Assembly: GCA_003482905.1 (NCBI GenBank)
Contig: DMXM01000018.1
Coordinates: 42,291-58,683, forward strand
Length of the DNA: 16,393 nt
Origin: Elusimicrobiota bacterium
GTDB taxonomy: Bacteria; Elusimicrobiota; Elusimicrobia; Elusimicrobiales; UBA9959
Direction of reading: 5' to 3'
The first letter of the stretch is position 1; every line of letters begins with the position of its first letter. A program made the position numbers and the translations under genes. Under the pieces are notes generated by a model, which had not been told where the DNA came from, searched no databases, and saw only the letters and a list, made by a program, of their open reading frames with translations. Below are positions 6,197 through 13,017 of the stretch, in pieces.

Positions 6197-6604
6197 ATGA
6201 GAGTACACACGGTAAAAAGCGGGATTATAGCGGAGATCAACATGATCCCGCTCATAGACGTTTCGCTCATCATCCTCATCATCTTCATGGTGATAACCCC
6301 TTTCCTGGTACAGTCGCAGATCCAGGTCAGCCTGCCCAAGGCCTCCACGGGGACCAAGGGCGGGGAAGACAACGTGATAAAAGTGCAGCTTGCGGCCGAC
6401 GGCAGCCTGACCGTGGACGGCAAACCGGTGGGCATCCAGCGCCTGGAAAAAGAACTCATCCTGCGTTTCTCCAAGGCCTACAAGAAGACCGTGCTGGTGG
6501 AAGCGGATAAAACCGTGCCCGTCGAGCGCGTGGTGCAGGTGCTGGACGCGGCAAAAAAACTCGGCGCCGGTAAAGTGGGAATAGCCGTAAAGCCGGAGAA
6601 TTGA
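6197..6604 (+). CDS. tolR: ExbD/TolR family protein
   Basis: This 135-residue partner of the proton channel has a short cytoplasmic N-terminus, one membrane helix (about 17-37) and a periplasmic domain. The essential protonatable aspartate is Asp21 in the motif E-I-N-M-I-P-L-I-D-V-S-L-I, the hallmark of the ExbD/TolR family (Asp23 in TolR, Asp25 in ExbD). The periplasmic part follows the family pattern: a strand of Q-V-S-L-P-K-A, then D-G-S-L-T-V-D-G-K-P-V, then V-L-V-E-A-D-K-T-V-P-V-E-R-V-V, and finally a terminal G-A-G-K-V-G-I-A-V strand. It starts 4 nt after the tolQ-like gene without an evident Shine-Dalgarno sequence, so translation is probably coupled. ExbD and TolR cannot be told apart with certainty. 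Confidence 0.92.
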   Translation: MRVHTVKSGIIAEINMIPLIDVSLIILIIFMVITPFLVQSQIQVSLPKASTGTKGGEDNVIKVQLAADGSLTVDGKPVGIQRLEKELILRFSKAYKKTVLVEADKTVPVERVVQVLDAAKKLGAGKVGIAVKPEN

Positions 6605-6620
6605 GACAGCGCCACCCGCC

Positions 6621-7265
6621 ATGCGTTCTTACCTGATCTACTCCTCCGCCGCCCATTTCCTGCTGCTGGCGGCGCTTTTTTTCTTTGCCAGGAACTCCGT
6701 GGGGCTTCAGAAAAAAGAAACATACTACATAGATTTTATCGGTCCCGCTAAAGTTGTCACCATGGAGAAAGCCGCCGCCCCCGAGGGCCGCCCCGAGCCC
6801 GGGCCCACGGCGGCGCCCAGAAAGAGCGCGCCGCGGACCGAAAGACCGGACCAGGACGATTTTACGCGGGGCGCGCTGCCCAAGCCCAGCGTGCTGGCCG
6901 GGGGCGGAAAACTGTTCGAAGAAGAGAAGAGAGCGGCCCGCGCAGAAGGGGAGGGGGGAGCGCCCCTGATAACGGACTCCGCCAATTTCCCCTATCCCTG
7001 GTACATAACCCAGGTTCGCGAAGCTCTCTGGAACGCCTGGACAGAGAAAATGCCGTCCGCCGGCGACCTGAAGTGCACGGTCAGGTTTTCAATAACGCGC
7101 AACGGCTCGGTAAGGAGCGTGAGCGTGGAGAGATCGTCGGGCAACCGCCTTTTCGACAACGCGGCTGAAAGCTCCGTGGAGAGCGCGGCCCCCTTCCCGG
7201 CGCTGCCGGATGATTTTTACGAGGACAAGCTTACCGCCCACGTCGAGTTCAAGGCCATGGACTGA
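6621..7265 (+). CDS. TonB/TolA-like energy transducer
   Basis: This 214-residue protein has an N-terminal membrane anchor (about 6-23, A-H-F-L-L-L-A-A-L-F-F-F-A) and a Pro/Ala/Arg/Glu-rich linker (about 50-120). Its C-terminal domain of about 85 residues begins near P-Y-P-W-Y-I-T-Q-V-R-E-A-L-W. The C-terminal pattern is C-T-V-R-F-S-I-T-R-N-G-S-V, then S-S-G-N-R-L-F-D-N-A-A, then A-P-F-P-A-L-P. It fits the TonB_C/TolA_C fold and reads closer to TolA (C-T-L-R-I ... G-D-P ... I-P-K-P-P) than to TonB, which has Y-P-x-x-A and Y-x-x-P-x-W-x. The linker is far shorter than the long helical TolA domain II. Together with the two upstream genes it makes a three-part energised envelope machine. Its stop codon overlaps the start of the next gene (TGATG). 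Confidence 0.85.
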   Translation: MRSYLIYSSAAHFLLLAALFFFARNSVGLQKKETYYIDFIGPAKVVTMEKAAAPEGRPEPGPTAAPRKSAPRTERPDQDDFTRGALPKPSVLAGGGKLFEEEKRAARAEGEGGAPLITDSANFPYPWYITQVREALWNAWTEKMPSAGDLKCTVRFSITRNGSVRSVSVERSSGNRLFDNAAESSVESAAPFPALPDDFYEDKLTAHVEFKAMD

Positions 7266-7639
7266 TGAAACCGTGGACACTGATCTCTTTATTCATACTA
7301 GTGCATCTTGCGGCATTGGTCTGCTACCCGCAAACCGGGAGGATGGGAACGACCTATATATACATATCCCTGCTCCTCTGGTCGGCTTTCTCTTTTCTAA
7401 TCTGCCTCTGCGTCCCGGGAACCGGCGCGGCCGTGAAGGCCGCGCAATACCTGTCCTTTTCGCTGGCCTGCGCGCTGCTCACCCTCTCTTTTCTGCCGCA
7501 AAAGAACAGGGTCAGCGCGCTGAGCAAGATCGCCGACGGAAAATACCCGGACCGCCGCTCCGTCTTTATAGGTCTGCTGCGCTTGGGTATATACTGCCCC
7601 GGCCTCCTGCCCACGCAGAAAGAAGAGATACTCCCGTGA
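7265..7639 (+). CDS. Small membrane protein, paralogue 1 of a tandem pair, unknown function
   Basis: I do not recognise this 124-residue protein. It has three predicted membrane helices (about 4-21, 31-50 and 57-77) and a basic tail of about 45 residues. It aligns over most of its length with the next gene. Shared are V-H-L and Y-P-x-T-G at the end of the first helix, S-L-L-x-W-S-x-F in the second, and in the tail P-Q-(K/R), S-x-L-x-K, Y-P-D and L-R-(L/F)-G. Its ATG overlaps the stop of the TonB/TolA-like gene (TGATG), and its own stop overlaps the GTG start of the paralogue. Strict coupling to the Tol-like genes suggests an envelope role, which is inference only. Confidence 0.8.
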   Translation: MKPWTLISLFILVHLAALVCYPQTGRMGTTYIYISLLLWSAFSFLICLCVPGTGAAVKAAQYLSFSLACALLTLSFLPQKNRVSALSKIADGKYPDRRSVFIGLLRLGIYCPGLLPTQKEEILP

Positions 7640-8055
7640 GCCTGATAATAAAAATAATAGCTGTGGCCATTGTGCACCTGCTCTTTTTCGCCTCCTACCC
7701 GGAAACCGGCCCGTCGGGCAATTACTACCTGGCCGTCTCCCTGCTAGTCTGGAGCGTCTTCATTATTTTCGTCAACACCTGCGCCAAACTGGTTAAACTG
7801 GTCAGCGGCGCTCTGGGGCTGGCGGTCAACCTGGCGGCCTTCGCCCTGATGGGCCTGGCCATAGCGGCCACCATGCCCCAGCGGGACCATACCAGCGTGC
7901 TGGAAAAACTGCGGGCCCGCCGCTACCCCGACGGCGACACCCTGCGCTCCGGCATGCTGCGCTTCGGCGTTAAACTGGACGCCGACATAAAGACCAATAT
8001 GAAAGGCCTGGACTCCGAAGTGAACAAAGCCATAAAGAAATTGAAAGAGGACTGA
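7636..8055 (+). CDS. Small membrane protein, paralogue 2 of a tandem pair, unknown function
   Basis: This is a 139-residue protein starting at a GTG that overlaps the preceding TGA stop (GTGA). The reading frame stays open upstream, but only this start gives homology to the preceding protein from its first helix. Predicted helices lie at about 3-19, 29-50 and 55-82. The tail then follows the shared pattern M-P-Q-R ... S-V-L-E-K-L ... R-R-Y-P-D-G-D ... L-R-F-G-V. It adds about 25 charged residues (D-A-D-I-K-T-N-M-K-G and on to K-K-L-K-E-D) that paralogue 1 lacks. The family was not recognised. The stop overlaps the SDR start (TGATG), with AGAGG just ahead serving as ribosome-binding site. Confidence 0.8.
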   Translation: MSLIIKIIAVAIVHLLFFASYPETGPSGNYYLAVSLLVWSVFIIFVNTCAKLVKLVSGALGLAVNLAAFALMGLAIAATMPQRDHTSVLEKLRARRYPDGDTLRSGMLRFGVKLDADIKTNMKGLDSEVNKAIKKLKED

Positions 8056-9023
8056 TGCCCGATATTAATAAAAAAATAGTAGCCATTACAGGCGGCACTG
8101 GTTTCATAGGCGGGGCGCTGGCACGGGCCCTTCTTACGCGCGGTTACGCCGTAAGGATATTCACGCGCGGCAACCCGGCCCGGCGTATAGAGGGCGCCCA
8201 ATACGAGGTGGTCTCCTTCGACGACAAAGAATCCCTCAAGAAGGCCGCCGCCGGGGCGGATTTCATGGTGCATATGGCGGCCATGCTTTTCTCACGGACG
8301 CGCGCCGGCTTCGAAAAAGCCAATGTAACCGGCACCGCCAACCTGGTAGCCGCGGTCAGCACCCTGGCCAAGCCCCCGGGAAAATTCATCTATATCTCCA
8401 GCCTGGCGGCCGGAGGGCCTTCAGCCAGCGCCGCCGTTCCGCGCACTGAAGAGACGCCGGACGCTCCGGTCTCGAACTATGGCCGCACAAAGCTTGGCGG
8501 TGAAAAAGAGGTTATGCGCCTGCCGCCTTTTGTAAAACGCACCATCCTGCGCCCGCCCATAGTTTACGGCCGCAACGAATACGCCGTCTCGAAGATAGCG
8601 CATTGGGTCAAAAAAGGCTTCATGGTGAACGCCGGCGCTTCCGGCAGTTTCAACTTCGTCTATGTCGACGACCTTACGGCGGCCATAATAACCGCCCTGG
8701 AAAACCCGGCCACGGACAGCAATACCTATTATATCTGCGAGAACCGCGCCTATCCCTGGAAGGACTTTATAGCCATGCTGGCCGCGGCTATGGGCGTTAA
8801 AATGCCATTTATGGTGGACCTGCCGCGCCCGCTGCTCTGCGCGCTGGGCCTGGTTTACGAGGCGGTCTCCTGGCTGGGCGGGGCCGAGCCTATATTCAAC
8901 AGGGACAAAGCGCGCGAAGGCGCCGCCCCCAACTGGACGGCCTCCTCCTCCAAATGGGAGCGCGACACCGGCAGCCATACCTGGACCAGCCTTGAGGAAG
9001 GTATAAAGAAGACTTTTAGTTAA
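8055..9023 (+). CDS. NAD(P)-dependent epimerase/dehydratase (extended SDR)
   Basis: This 322-residue cytosolic oxidoreductase has the extended short-chain dehydrogenase fold. The dinucleotide-binding loop is T-G-G-T-G-F-I-G (12-19). The strand I-Y-I-S-S-L-A-A-G (112-120) supplies the catalytic serine region, and the active-site pair is Tyr142/Lys146 in N-Y-G-R-T-K. The R-P-P-I-V-Y-G motif and the F-V-Y-V-D-D-L segment are typical of sugar-nucleotide epimerases and 3-beta-hydroxysteroid-type SDRs. The C-terminal third is variable and gives no clear substrate. It is the last gene of the Tol-like operon, overlapping the previous stop, so a role in envelope lipid or sugar chemistry is possible but unproven. 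Confidence 0.92.
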   Translation: MPDINKKIVAITGGTGFIGGALARALLTRGYAVRIFTRGNPARRIEGAQYEVVSFDDKESLKKAAAGADFMVHMAAMLFSRTRAGFEKANVTGTANLVAAVSTLAKPPGKFIYISSLAAGGPSASAAVPRTEETPDAPVSNYGRTKLGGEKEVMRLPPFVKRTILRPPIVYGRNEYAVSKIAHWVKKGFMVNAGASGSFNFVYVDDLTAAIITALENPATDSNTYYICENRAYPWKDFIAMLAAAMGVKMPFMVDLPRPLLCALGLVYEAVSWLGGAEPIFNRDKAREGAAPNWTASSSKWERDTGSHTWTSLEEGIKKTFS

Positions 9024-9034
9024 CCTTATTTTTA

Positions 9035-9040
9035 TATAAT
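9035..9040 (+). promoter_or_regulatory. -10 box of tRNA-Ser
   Basis: A perfect TATAAT in an AT-rich stretch lies 24 bp before the tRNA 5' end. No clear -35 is seen and the TG dinucleotide is absent. It also serves as the boundary with the upstream operon, for which I find no intrinsic terminator. Confidence 0.55.
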
Positions 9041-9064
9041 AAATCTATCGGTAAAGAGTGGAAC

Positions 9065-9157
9065 GGAGAGGTGGCCGAGTGGTTGAAGGCACCGGTTTGC
9101 TAAACCGGCATACGGGGTAAACCCGTATCAAGGGTTCGAATCCCTTCCTCTCCGCCA
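9065..9157 (+). tRNA. tRNA-Ser (anticodon GCT), CCA encoded
   Basis: The acceptor stem is GGAGAGG (9065-9071) paired with CCTCTCC (9147-9153). The anticodon stem CCGGT/ACCGG encloses the loop TTGCTAA, giving anticodon GCT (9099-9101), which reads AGC/AGU. A long variable arm (ATACGGG with CCCGTAT) marks it as a class II serine tRNA. The T-arm is AGGGTTCGAATCCCT. Discriminator G is followed by a genomic CCA. A short T-run (9159-9163) follows immediately and may help termination. Confidence 0.97.
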
Positions 9158-9180
9158 CTTTTTATCTGCGCTAAGTAAAT

Positions 9181-9201
9181 CAGCGGTATGGGTTACCGCT
9201 G
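9181..9201 (+). promoter_or_regulatory. Hairpin upstream of the signalling operon
   Basis: CAGCGGTA and TACCGCTG form a perfect 8-bp stem around a 5-nt loop. It lies 12 nt before the purine-rich ribosome-binding site (AGGGGGGCGG, 9213-9222) of the first kinase gene. No U-run follows, so it is not a standard terminator; an operator or a leader structure is possible. A TATAAG at 9205-9210 could be a -10 box but would leave a very short leader. Confidence 0.35.
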
Positions 9202-9225
9202 GGATATAAGTCAGGGGGGCGGACG

Positions 9226-12200
9226 GTGGATATCCGCAATTTCACATTTAAAAAAACCGTTTACGGGTTGACCGTAACGCGGCCAGCCGGCGTTTTGTTG
9301 ATTATACTGGCGGCAGCGCTGGGAATCTGGCTTTTTATCGTCGCTACTTACCGCAGGGAGGCGATTGCGGACATAAGCAGGGACCTTATAGCAATGAATG
9401 CCCACAAAGCCGGGCAGGTCTCCGCCTGGCGCACCGGCCGCATACACCTTCTGGGACGCGTTCCCGCTAATCCCATGATGCACGAGGCGCTCACGCAGGA
9501 AAGCCTGCACCCCGGGTCACAAAAGACAAAACTGGCCGAATGGTTAGAAGCATTCCTGAAATATGAAGCGATGCCCTCGGCCGCATTCCTGTCCGTTAAA
9601 GGCCATGTTCTTGCGGCATCGGCAGGTTATTCCCGGCCGACGTCCGCGGGGTTTAATGCGTCTTTCAAAACGGTTGTAAACACCGGCGCGCCGCTGGTCT
9701 CCGACCTTTACACGGCTGAAGACGGAACCCCCGGCATAAGCACGCTACTACCCATATCGATTCACAACAGGCTTTTTTGCGTGCTTGCCGTAAATATAAA
9801 CCCGGAAATAGAACTTTATCCCCTGCTGCGGACGTCGCCGCTGCTTCCCCGGACCGCTGAAACTTTTCTGGTGAGGAAGGAAGGCGGGAGCGTACTTATA
9901 TTAAACGACCTCGCCTACAGTAAAGGCTCCGCCCTGAAATTAAAGTTCCCGCTTACAGAGGCGCAACTCCCGTCCGTAAAAGCGGTAGAAGGCTACTCGG
10001 GGTTTTTTACCGGCGTTGATTACCGGGGGAAAAGAGTTTTCAGCGCCATAAACCATATCAATGGCGCAAACTGGGCTATTATAACCAAGATAGACCGGGA
10101 TATAATACTTGCCCCCATAAGAACCCGGGAATATCTGGCATTGACGCTGATAATGCTGACGTTGATAATATTTTACGGAGGATTCCATATAGTACTCCGC
10201 GCCAGGGAGGAGGCCGGGAGGCAGGCAATAATACGCGCGGGCACGGCCCTCCGCGAAAGCGAACAGATTTTCCGGGAATTCATGGAACACAGCCCTATTT
10301 ACATCTTCTTCAAGGACGAGAACATCCGGGCATTGCGCCTGAGCCGCAACTATGAGGCCATGCTCGGCAAGCCCCTGGAAGAATTACTGGGCAAGAGCAT
10401 GGATGAGCTCTTCCCCTCGCAACTCGCCAAGAGCATGGTGGCCGACGACCTGCGCATTTTAAAAGAGGGAAAAGATGTCGTAGTGGAAGAAGAATTCAAC
10501 GGGCGCAACTACCGCACCATAAAATTTCCGATCCATTTAGAGGGCAGGCCGAGCTACCTCGCCGGCTACACCATAGACATCACCGAGCAAAAGCGGGCGC
10601 AAGAGGCGCTGCGCCAGAGCAATATTCTCATGAAGAACACCCAGAGCCTGGCCAAGATCGGCGGGTGGGAATGGGATTTAACTGACAGAACGATGCACTG
10701 GACGGAAGAGGCTTATCACATCCACGACTTCCTTCCCGGCGATATTGAACCTAACGCGGAAGAACACATCGCCAGAAGCCAGCAGTGCTACCGGCCGGAG
10801 GACCGCCCGGTAGTCATGGCCGCCTTCCGGCGCTGCACGGAGACAGGTGAGCCGTACGATCTGGAATTCCCCTTTACCACGGCAAAAGGCCGGAGATTGT
10901 GGATACGCACCACGGCCAAGGCGGAATGGGAAGGGGGCCGGATCTCCAAGGTTGTCGGGACCATAAGCGACATTACCGGGCGCAAACTGGCGGAGATAGA
11001 AACACGGCGGATAAAAGACCGCCTGGTGGAAGCCCAGCGGCTGGCCCGGATAGGGAACTGGGAGCTGGACCTGGCCACGAACAGGCTTGAATGGTCGGAC
11101 GAAATATACCGCATATTCGAGATCGACCAGCGGAATTTCGGGGCCTCTTATGAGGCTTTCCTGAGCGCGATACACCCCGACGACAGGGAGAACGTTAACA
11201 AGGCCTATACGGGCTCGCTCAAATACAAGACCTCCTACGACATAACCCACCGGCTGCTCATGAAGGACGGCAGGGTAAAGCACGTCCACGAACAGTGCGA
11301 AACATTCTTCGCTCCTGACGGGAAACCGCTGCGCTCCATCGGCACGGTGCAGGACGTAACCGCTCAAAGAATTATTGAAGACGAGCTGAGGGGAACTGAA
11401 GGGAGACTGCGCTCCCTGATGAACTCCATGCCCGACATCGTGTGCTTCAAGGACGGTGAGGGCCGCTGGCTTGAGGCCAACACCTTCGACCTGGAACTGT
11501 TCCAGCTGGAGAACGTGGATTATAAAGGCAAAAAGGATTCGGAACTGGCGCAGTACAGCGCTTTCTACCACGACGCCTTCATGGCCTGCGAGGCCTCCGA
11601 CGAGATCGCCTGGAGCAAGGGCCACATCAGCAGGGGGGAGGAAGTAATCCCGCGCCCCGACGGAAACGCTTATGTCTTCGATATAATCAAGGTCCCGATA
11701 TTTACACCCGATGGGAAACGGAAGGCGTTGACCGTGGTCGGCCGTGATATAACCGAACGGAAACGGGCCGAGACCGAAAAAGACAGGATCAACCGCGACC
11801 TTATCGTCAGCAAGCAGGAGATGGAGAACTTCCTCTACATCACCACGCACGACCTGAGGAGCCCCTTGGTCAACATCCAGGGCTTCAGCCAGAACCTGGA
11901 TCGTTATATCAAGGAACTCATCGGCACCATTAGCCGGACGCCGCTGCCAGATGAAACCCGGCAAACGCTGGAGAAGCTGACCGGCGAACGCGTTCCGGAA
12001 GCGCTGGCATATGTTCTGGACAGTTCACGGAAGATGGACGCCCTCATAACCGCCCTGTTAAAAGTGTCGCGTATAGGCCGGGTGGAGATGCACCCCAAGG
12101 CCGTGGAGATGAACCAGGTCCTGAAAAAGATAACAGACTCCCTGCGCTACCAGCTTCAGGAAACCTCGGGGAGCATAAATTGCGGCGGGCTTCCCCAGTG

Positions 12201-12558
12201 CAAGGCGGACCCGCTGGCGGTGACACAGCTTTTTACGAACTTGCTGGATAATGCCATTAAGTACCGCCATAAAGACCGGGCGCTTGAGGTGAACGTGACC
12301 GGGGTGATCAAAGGCGGCATGGCGCTCTACACGGTGGCCGACAACGGCGCCGGCATACCGGCGGCGGACCTGGGCAGGATCTGGAACGTGTTTTCCCAGG
12401 CCGATAGTACACCGACAAAGAGTGGAGAGGGCATAGGCCTGCCCATGGTAAAGCGTATAGCCGAAAAGAACGGCGGGAGCATCTGGGCCGAATCCAAAGA
12501 GGGGGAAGGCTCCGTATTCTATATCAAGCTGCCGGCGGCGCAGGGGGGAGGGGACTAA
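9226..12558 (+). CDS. Membrane sensor histidine kinase, dCache-like sensor with four PAS domains
   Basis: This 1110-residue kinase starts at GTG behind a strong AGGGGGGCGG ribosome-binding site. Helix 1 (about 20-40) and helix 2 (about 302-326) enclose an extracytoplasmic domain of about 260 residues. That domain has dCache-like features (L-V-S-D-L-Y-T ... G-T-P-G-I-S-T-L-L-P-I ... E-L-Y-P-L-L). There is no HAMP domain. Four PAS domains follow at about 349-455, 470-588, 599-715 and 726-847. The phosphoacceptor is His875 in T-T-H-D-L-R-S-P-L. The HisKA segment carries a helix extension as seen in phytochrome-like kinases. The ATPase domain has the N box (Asn1009, L-L-D-N-A-I-K) and D-N-G-A-G-I-P and G-E-G-I-G-L-P glycine loops. 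It lacks an attached receiver; the next gene, overlapping by one base (TAATG), encodes one. The ligand is unknown. Confidence 0.94.
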   Translation: MDIRNFTFKKTVYGLTVTRPAGVLLIILAAALGIWLFIVATYRREAIADISRDLIAMNAHKAGQVSAWRTGRIHLLGRVPANPMMHEALTQESLHPGSQKTKLAEWLEAFLKYEAMPSAAFLSVKGHVLAASAGYSRPTSAGFNASFKTVVNTGAPLVSDLYTAEDGTPGISTLLPISIHNRLFCVLAVNINPEIELYPLLRTSPLLPRTAETFLVRKEGGSVLILNDLAYSKGSALKLKFPLTEAQLPSVKAVEGYSGFFTGVDYRGKRVFSAINHINGANWAIITKIDRDIILAPIRTREYLALTLIMLTLIIFYGGFHIVLRAREEAGRQAIIRAGTALRESEQIFREFMEHSPIYIFFKDENIRALRLSRNYEAMLGKPLEELLGKSMDELFPSQLAKSMVADDLRILKEGKDVVVEEEFNGRNYRTIKFPIHLEGRPSYLAGYTIDITEQKRAQEALRQSNILMKNTQSLAKIGGWEWDLTDRTMHWTEEAYHIHDFLPGDIEPNAEEHIARSQQCYRPEDRPVVMAAFRRCTETGEPYDLEFPFTTAKGRRLWIRTTAKAEWEGGRISKVVGTISDITGRKLAEIETRRIKDRLVEAQRLARIGNWELDLATNRLEWSDEIYRIFEIDQRNFGASYEAFLSAIHPDDRENVNKAYTGSLKYKTSYDITHRLLMKDGRVKHVHEQCETFFAPDGKPLRSIGTVQDVTAQRIIEDELRGTEGRLRSLMNSMPDIVCFKDGEGRWLEANTFDLELFQLENVDYKGKKDSELAQYSAFYHDAFMACEASDEIAWSKGHISRGEEVIPRPDGNAYVFDIIKVPIFTPDGKRKALTVVGRDITERKRAETEKDRINRDLIVSKQEMENFLYITTHDLRSPLVNIQGFSQNLDRYIKELIGTISRTPLPDETRQTLEKLTGERVPEALAYVLDSSRKMDALITALLKVSRIGRVEMHPKAVEMNQVLKKITDSLRYQLQETSGSINCGGLPQCKADPLAVTQLFTNLLDNAIKYRHKDRALEVNVTGVIKGGMALYTVADNGAGIPAADLGRIWNVFSQADSTPTKSGEGIGLPMVKRIAEKNGGSIWAESKEGEGSVFYIKLPAAQGGGD

Positions 12559-13004
12559 TGGAAGAATTAGATGACGACGTTACGATATTGATGGCTGAAG
12601 ACGACGACGGGCATGCCCTGCTGGTGAAGGAACGGTTCCAAAACACCGGCGTATGCAATCCCTTTATACGCTTTAAGAACGGAACGGACATCTGGGCCTT
12701 CCTGTCAGGGGCCGCAAGCCCGTGCATAGAGACAGGCAAGGGCTATCTGTTGCTGCTGGACATACGCATGCCTGGGCTGGACGGCGTGGAGGTGTTGAGG
12801 CGGGTAAAGAGCGACCCGCGCCTTAAGAGCATACCGGTAATAATGCTGACCACCACGGACGATCCCGCTGAAATTAGCGTCTGCTATGACCTCGGCTGCA
12901 ATAATTACCTTACCAAACCGGTTGAGTTCGAGAAATTCGCGGAAGTTATCAGGCGGCTCGGTCTTTTTCTGGTGATAGTGAAAGTCAGCAAACTTAAAGC
13001 GTGA
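12558..13004 (+). CDS. Single-domain response regulator (Rcp1-like)
   Basis: This 148-residue protein consists of a receiver domain only. The acidic pocket is Glu14-Asp15-Asp16, the phosphoacceptor Asp68 (L-L-L-D-I-R-M-P-G), the switch Thr98-100 (M-L-T-T-T), and the conserved lysine Lys120 (Y-L-T-K-P). The opening D-D-D-G-H-A-L-L-V-K-E-R-F and the insertion before the Asp68 strand are typical of Rcp1-like partners of phytochrome and PAS kinases. No output domain follows. The start overlaps the kinase stop (TAATG), with GGGGGAGGGG as ribosome-binding site, so the two are made together and the kinase's His875 is its likely donor. The last dozen residues are hydrophobic and basic (L-G-L-F-L-V-I-V-K-V) and match the usual final helix. 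Confidence 0.94.
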   Translation: MEELDDDVTILMAEDDDGHALLVKERFQNTGVCNPFIRFKNGTDIWAFLSGAASPCIETGKGYLLLLDIRMPGLDGVEVLRRVKSDPRLKSIPVIMLTTTDDPAEISVCYDLGCNNYLTKPVEFEKFAEVIRRLGLFLVIVKVSKLKA

Positions 13005-13017
13005 TAAGGCGAAATCC

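Noticed and set aside
7210..7635. Long open frame upstream of the second small membrane protein, giving a 281-residue product
   Set aside because: It overlaps the TonB/TolA-like and first small membrane genes in another frame, with no recognisable content. Homology to the neighbouring paralogue begins only at the GTG at 7636.
10678..11964. 428-codon open frame antisense to the first kinase
   Set aside because: It lies opposite clear PAS and HisKA coding sequence, has no domain or ribosome-binding site, and is a typical by-product of high-GC codon bias.
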